Shown here one piece after another: positions 61,025 through 64,000 of a stretch of DNA of 64,000 nt; position 1 is the first letter of the stretch; every line of letters starts with the position of its first letter. Source of the DNA: Megaleporinus macrocephalus (Eukaryota > Chordata > Actinopteri > Characiformes > Anostomidae). Location: NCBI GenBank assembly GCA_021613375.1, contig CM038703.1:20448194-20512193 (forward strand), given 5' to 3'. Under the pieces are notes generated by a model. The model did no database searches and had not been told where the DNA came from. It saw only the letters and a program-made list of their open reading frames with translations. A program made the translations under genes and the position numbers.

Positions 61025-61403
61025 ATATACACACAGTTTGTATCATTTCTATAGAAAATCATTGGCAATAAAGCCTAAGGGTATCATGCCCAAGAGTGGC
61101 CTAGAGGGGTATAAGGCCTGTGGAGCTGTGGACTCGTGTTCTCTGGAGTGACGGAGCACCACTCTCTAATTTGGGATGAGCTGGAGTGGAATTTGTAATT
61201 CAGAACTAATCATCTAACATCAGTACCTAATCTCACTAAAGATGTTGTGGCTGAATGCAGTCAAATCCTCACGGCAATGCTCTATGTAGTGTGAAGCCTT
61301 TCTAGAAAGGAGAGGCTGTCAATGCAGAAAAGGGAGATAAACACTTTATTATCACTCTTGATTCTGGGTGAGCAGAGGTCAACAGACTTTTGAACACACA
61401 GTA
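61025..61403 (+). mobile_element. Tc1-derived MITE, family F
   Basis: Contains AAGAGTGGCCTAGAGGGGTA, GTGTTCTCTGGAGTGACGG and TTTGGGATGAGCTGGAGTGG. It then shows a stretch matching the C-terminal coding end of Tc1 elements (AACTAATCATCTAACATCAG, GTGGCTGAATGCAGTCAAAT) and ends TCAACAGACTTTTGAACACA followed by CAGTA. An internally deleted Tc1 derivative; the reverse copy is at 45231-45574. Confidence 0.75.
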
Positions 61404-61504
61404 TTATGCGAGACCACCCTTCATTCATTTAATTTCCAGTCAAAATGGCAAATAATTTATTTTACAGAATCTGAAAACAAGAAGAAAACATATAGATTTA
61501 TTAT

Positions 61505-62095
61505 GGCTTCCAATCTTTTCCGGGGACGTTTTTAAAAGATATTTGCAGGGCTATTTTTCCACACCTCCAATGTTCGGTCTTAGAAGGTGATTGGATTTCT
61601 CTGGCTTCAAAGGCCGTCACATCCTTTAGACCAATAGCATTGAATTGTTTTCTCACAGTGGAGTGATGGATAAGAAGCAGCTGTGGACAGCTGTAACAGG
61701 ATGTAGTTAAAGTTAAATTTTTAATGAAATTTCATTTAATGTTTCATTATTATTCTCCTTCAAATCAATTTTTTACTAATGTTTTAAATTCTATTCCTCT
61801 AAATTAGAGTTATCCATTGTATATTTTCATGTGTAATGCACTTTGAATTACCACAGTGTATGTAAGGTTCTATATAAATAAACTTGCCTTGCCTTTATCT
61901 GACGGGGGCAGTTTTGGTGGTCTGCCATCTCTCTTGGCAGTCTAGAGTCCCATTTTCTCCATGTCTTTAAATTGTTTTGTTTTTGTTTTTTTTTTTACAT
62001 CCAGTTTTGGAAACTCTGAAATGTCCTCTAATACATAAAATAACCTCCATCCACATTTGTCATGACACATATTGTATAAATATAGCAATCCAAAT
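61505..62095 (-). mobile_element. Tc1-like transposon remnant, family E, second copy
   Basis: Matches 43595-44540 around 61545-61690. Continues after an insertion with GGTGGTCTGCCATCTCTC, CAGTCTAGAGTCCCATTTTC and CATCCAGTTTTGGAAACTC, words from the antisense of a fish Tc1 transposase. The LINE-tail fragment at 61703-61902 separates the two halves. No open catalytic core. Confidence 0.55.
61703..61902 (+). mobile_element. LINE-type 3' tail inserted in a Tc1 remnant
   Basis: Ends AGGTTCTATATAAATAAAC then TTGCCTTGCCTT, the same tail as the minus-strand LINE fragment at 13617-14270. Preceding words AATGCACTTTGAATTACCAC fit the same family. The 5' border is approximate. Confidence 0.5.
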
Positions 62096-62592
62096 GGAAT
62101 GAATAAGTGTTTACAGTGAGGAGAGGAAGTGCAGGGGTCCCTGCGTGGGTGTGAACGCATAGCTTCCGGTAATAGATAAGGGTGTTAGCTCTTTATTATC
62201 AGAAATCTAGGTGCTATAACAGAGCAGATGCATCATACTCATCAGCAGACAGAACAGAACATAGAAAGAATAACACCCCAGCTATTCCATGAGAGAAAAA
62301 AACAATATTATACCACAATGCTTTTTCTTTGTAAGATGGATGTGTTTATATGCTGCTGACAACTGACACGTCTGCTGGTGATGATCAAAAAGGAAGACAA
62401 AAAAGAAATGATAACACTGAGCTCAGCATGGCCGATAAATGCCCTCACGTTCAACTGCAGGGCACATGCTTCCCAAAAAACCTGAAAAAAAAGTGGTGCC
62501 ACTGGCAGTTGATATGGGTCTCAGCAATATTTCAGTGAGAGATGTGATTGATTATTATGTGTGTCAGGTGTGTGTGGAACTGGGAGTGTGTT
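62096..62592. other. Noncoding DNA
   Basis: Short overlapping frames on both strands, none recognisable. Nothing seen. Confidence 0.4.
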
Positions 62593-62624
62593 GGGGGGGT
62601 GATGCTGGTGGTGGTGGGGGGGTT
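62593..62624 (+). repeat. G-rich tract, possible G-quadruplex
   Basis: Two runs of seven G flank several GGT units in about 32 bases. The pattern can fold as a G-quadruplex in principle. It encodes a Gly-rich tail in a spurious frame. Confidence 0.6.
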
Positions 62625-62639
62625 TGAACACTGAGCCGT

Positions 62640-63640
62640 AGTAACCATAGCATTGGTCAGAGTGAGGAGCAGGCAGAGCAAATCTGGAAACCATGGCAAC
62701 TCTGAGCTGCGTGCTACTCACATCCCCCTGGCCCTGCCAGCGAGGAGAGGAGTGGAAAAGAGAGGAGAAAACAGGAGAGGAGAGGAGGAGACTGCTACCT
62801 GTGTACGCCTAATCCCATTCAACACCTGCATACAAAGAAGGGCCTCTCGCTTTTAGCTTGATATGGAAAATACACAGGGGATTGACAAGATACATTTTTG
62901 ATGGACTGCTGTTTTCCTGCAAAGTCTCGCTATCACACCGAGCACACAGCCGCACTGACAAAACAGCTCCGGCTGCCGAGCGGCGCGTGGCCCTCCCTTT
63001 CTCTCGTCCGGCTGCTAAAACATTTGAAGAAGCAAACTGGAATTAATCTTCCCTCACTTTTATTCCCTCAGCTTGAATGACACTTTCATTTATTTGCCAA
63101 TGATTGATTGAAGCGGTCCACAGCTACTGTAATCTCTGCCTCAGTTCCGTTTTTTCCTACCGTCCTTTTTCCGGTTTTCACACTTCAGCTTGTAATCTGA
63201 GGGCAGAATGGTGTGCAGATTGATATTAAGCACTACATTCTATAAAATGTACTGTGATCTTCCTTAAAAGAGGCACTATGTGTCGCACTGGTTCGCGAAG
63301 CGACGTTCGGTTAGATATGTCATAATTTTACTTTTCGGCTAGGGAGTAAATTTGTGCAGACACTTTTGCTGTGATATGTGTTTTATTTCTCTTCTTTTTT
63401 TCCAGGGGAAAGCTACAGAAGTAGATCCTCTCCCCTGCAATTCATAGTGGCAGGGAATGTAACTGAGTGTGTCAGCTTCCAAAACAACAGAAAAGCTGTT
63501 TTCTCTGTGGAGCCGAGGAAGCACGGGGTGTTTTATTTTGTGCAATTGGACCTAATGGTTATTTGTGAAAAAGACCTTAAAATCAATTTTCGCTTCATTG
63601 TTTTTGTTATTTGGTTGAGCTCCAGATACATGTTAACCTC
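62640..63640. promoter_or_regulatory. Candidate conserved noncoding block
   Basis: Complex DNA that is GC-rich in its first half (GCCGAGCGGCGCGTGGCC near 62975) and has a PBX/HOX-like CCAATGATTGATTGAAG near 63097. Frames at 62858-63080 and 63339-63659 are short and overlap on both strands. The AG-preceded start near 63403 (TTTTTTTCCAG) could mimic an acceptor, but the following frame shows no known domain. Best read as regulatory DNA. Confidence 0.4.
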
Positions 63641-64000
63641 TACACTGATTTCAAACTAACTCCTCCTCTTCACGGCCTAATCTTATAATCTTTACCACTA
63701 TAAGTTACACCGCAAAGCTGCTGTTAGATGAGCTTACATAAACAACTTCTGCGCTAAATCAAAGAGCCCTAACAATAAAAATTCAGAACTTATTGATAGA
63801 GGGCTAGTACCCCACATATCGAATGCATTTCCTTGTGGACTGATTTATGTAGAGTTTGAGAGCTGAAGAAATGGACATCTGGTTCACTTGGCTGCCATTC
63901 TGTCTGGCTGGGGAGGTATTTGGCTGCTTGAAGTTTCTCTCGGAAAGGCTGCTTTTGCTCGAGAAAGTATATCTTATTATATGTATTGCTATGTCAAACA
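63641..64000. other. Noncoding DNA to window end
   Basis: Nothing recognised. The block may continue beyond the window. Confidence 0.4.

Noticed and set aside
63403..63659. Possible coding exon after a TTTTTTTCCAG acceptor-like site
   Set aside because: The 93-codon frame has no recognisable domain, and a minus frame overlaps it. Acceptor-like strings are common in T-rich DNA.

Overview
The window looks like one gene-poor stretch of a teleost fish nuclear genome, probably an otophysan (characin or catfish type). This rests on the kinds of mobile DNA present: several Tc1-like transposons, two types of tRNA-derived SINE, short palindromic MITEs, a gypsy-type solo LTR and LINE 3' tails. All of these resemble repeats common in such fish. 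The assignment is made from memory of those families, without a search. Base composition is AT-rich, open reading frames are short, and nothing bacterial or viral in organisation is present.

I find no intact protein-coding gene and no functional RNA gene. The longest open frames (100-146 codons) are chance frames in GC-richer noncoding blocks or pieces of decayed transposons. The only convincing protein similarity is to dead Tc1 transposase fragments: about 5.5-6.4 kb (+), 16.3-17.6 kb (+), 22.3-23.5 kb (-), 41.5-41.7 kb (+), 43.6-44.5 kb, 54.5-55.2 kb (-) and 61.5-62.1 kb. A weaker candidate is a terminal exon at 46.04-46.31 kb (-). It has a good splice acceptor and sits inside a possible CACTA/EnSpm-like element.

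Layout. 0-5 kb: noncoding DNA with two candidate conserved blocks and one MITE. 5-9 kb: dense repeats (SINE, Tc1 remnant, compound duplication, solo LTR with a perfect 5-bp target duplication, second LTR-like piece). 9-14 kb: candidate regulatory blocks, then a LINE fragment. 14-24 kb: MITE, Tc1 with a nested SINE, quiet AT-rich DNA, a block at 20.6-21.8 kb, another Tc1 and a LINE tail. 24-39 kb: several candidate conserved noncoding elements, strongest at 28.1-31.2 kb, and one reverse SINE. 39-50 kb: repeat-rich, with MITEs, Tc1 pieces and the CACTA-like element. 50-64 kb: MITE, a block at 51.6-52.4 kb, Tc1 with a long (TA)n tract, an hAT-like candidate, more Tc1/MITE pieces, and a last block at 62.6-63.6 kb.

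Interpretation. Blocks of higher GC and higher complexity with homeodomain-type TAAT cores, scattered through a gene-free AT-rich region, are what one expects from a gene desert beside a developmental regulator. That is inference from composition only; no alignment could be run. I saw no clearly novel biological system. The most unusual points are the possible gene fragment carried by the CACTA-like element, the MITE family with about 40-bp terminal inverted repeats, the nested and interrupted transposons that give relative ages, and two long (TA)n arrays that each touch a Tc1 remnant.
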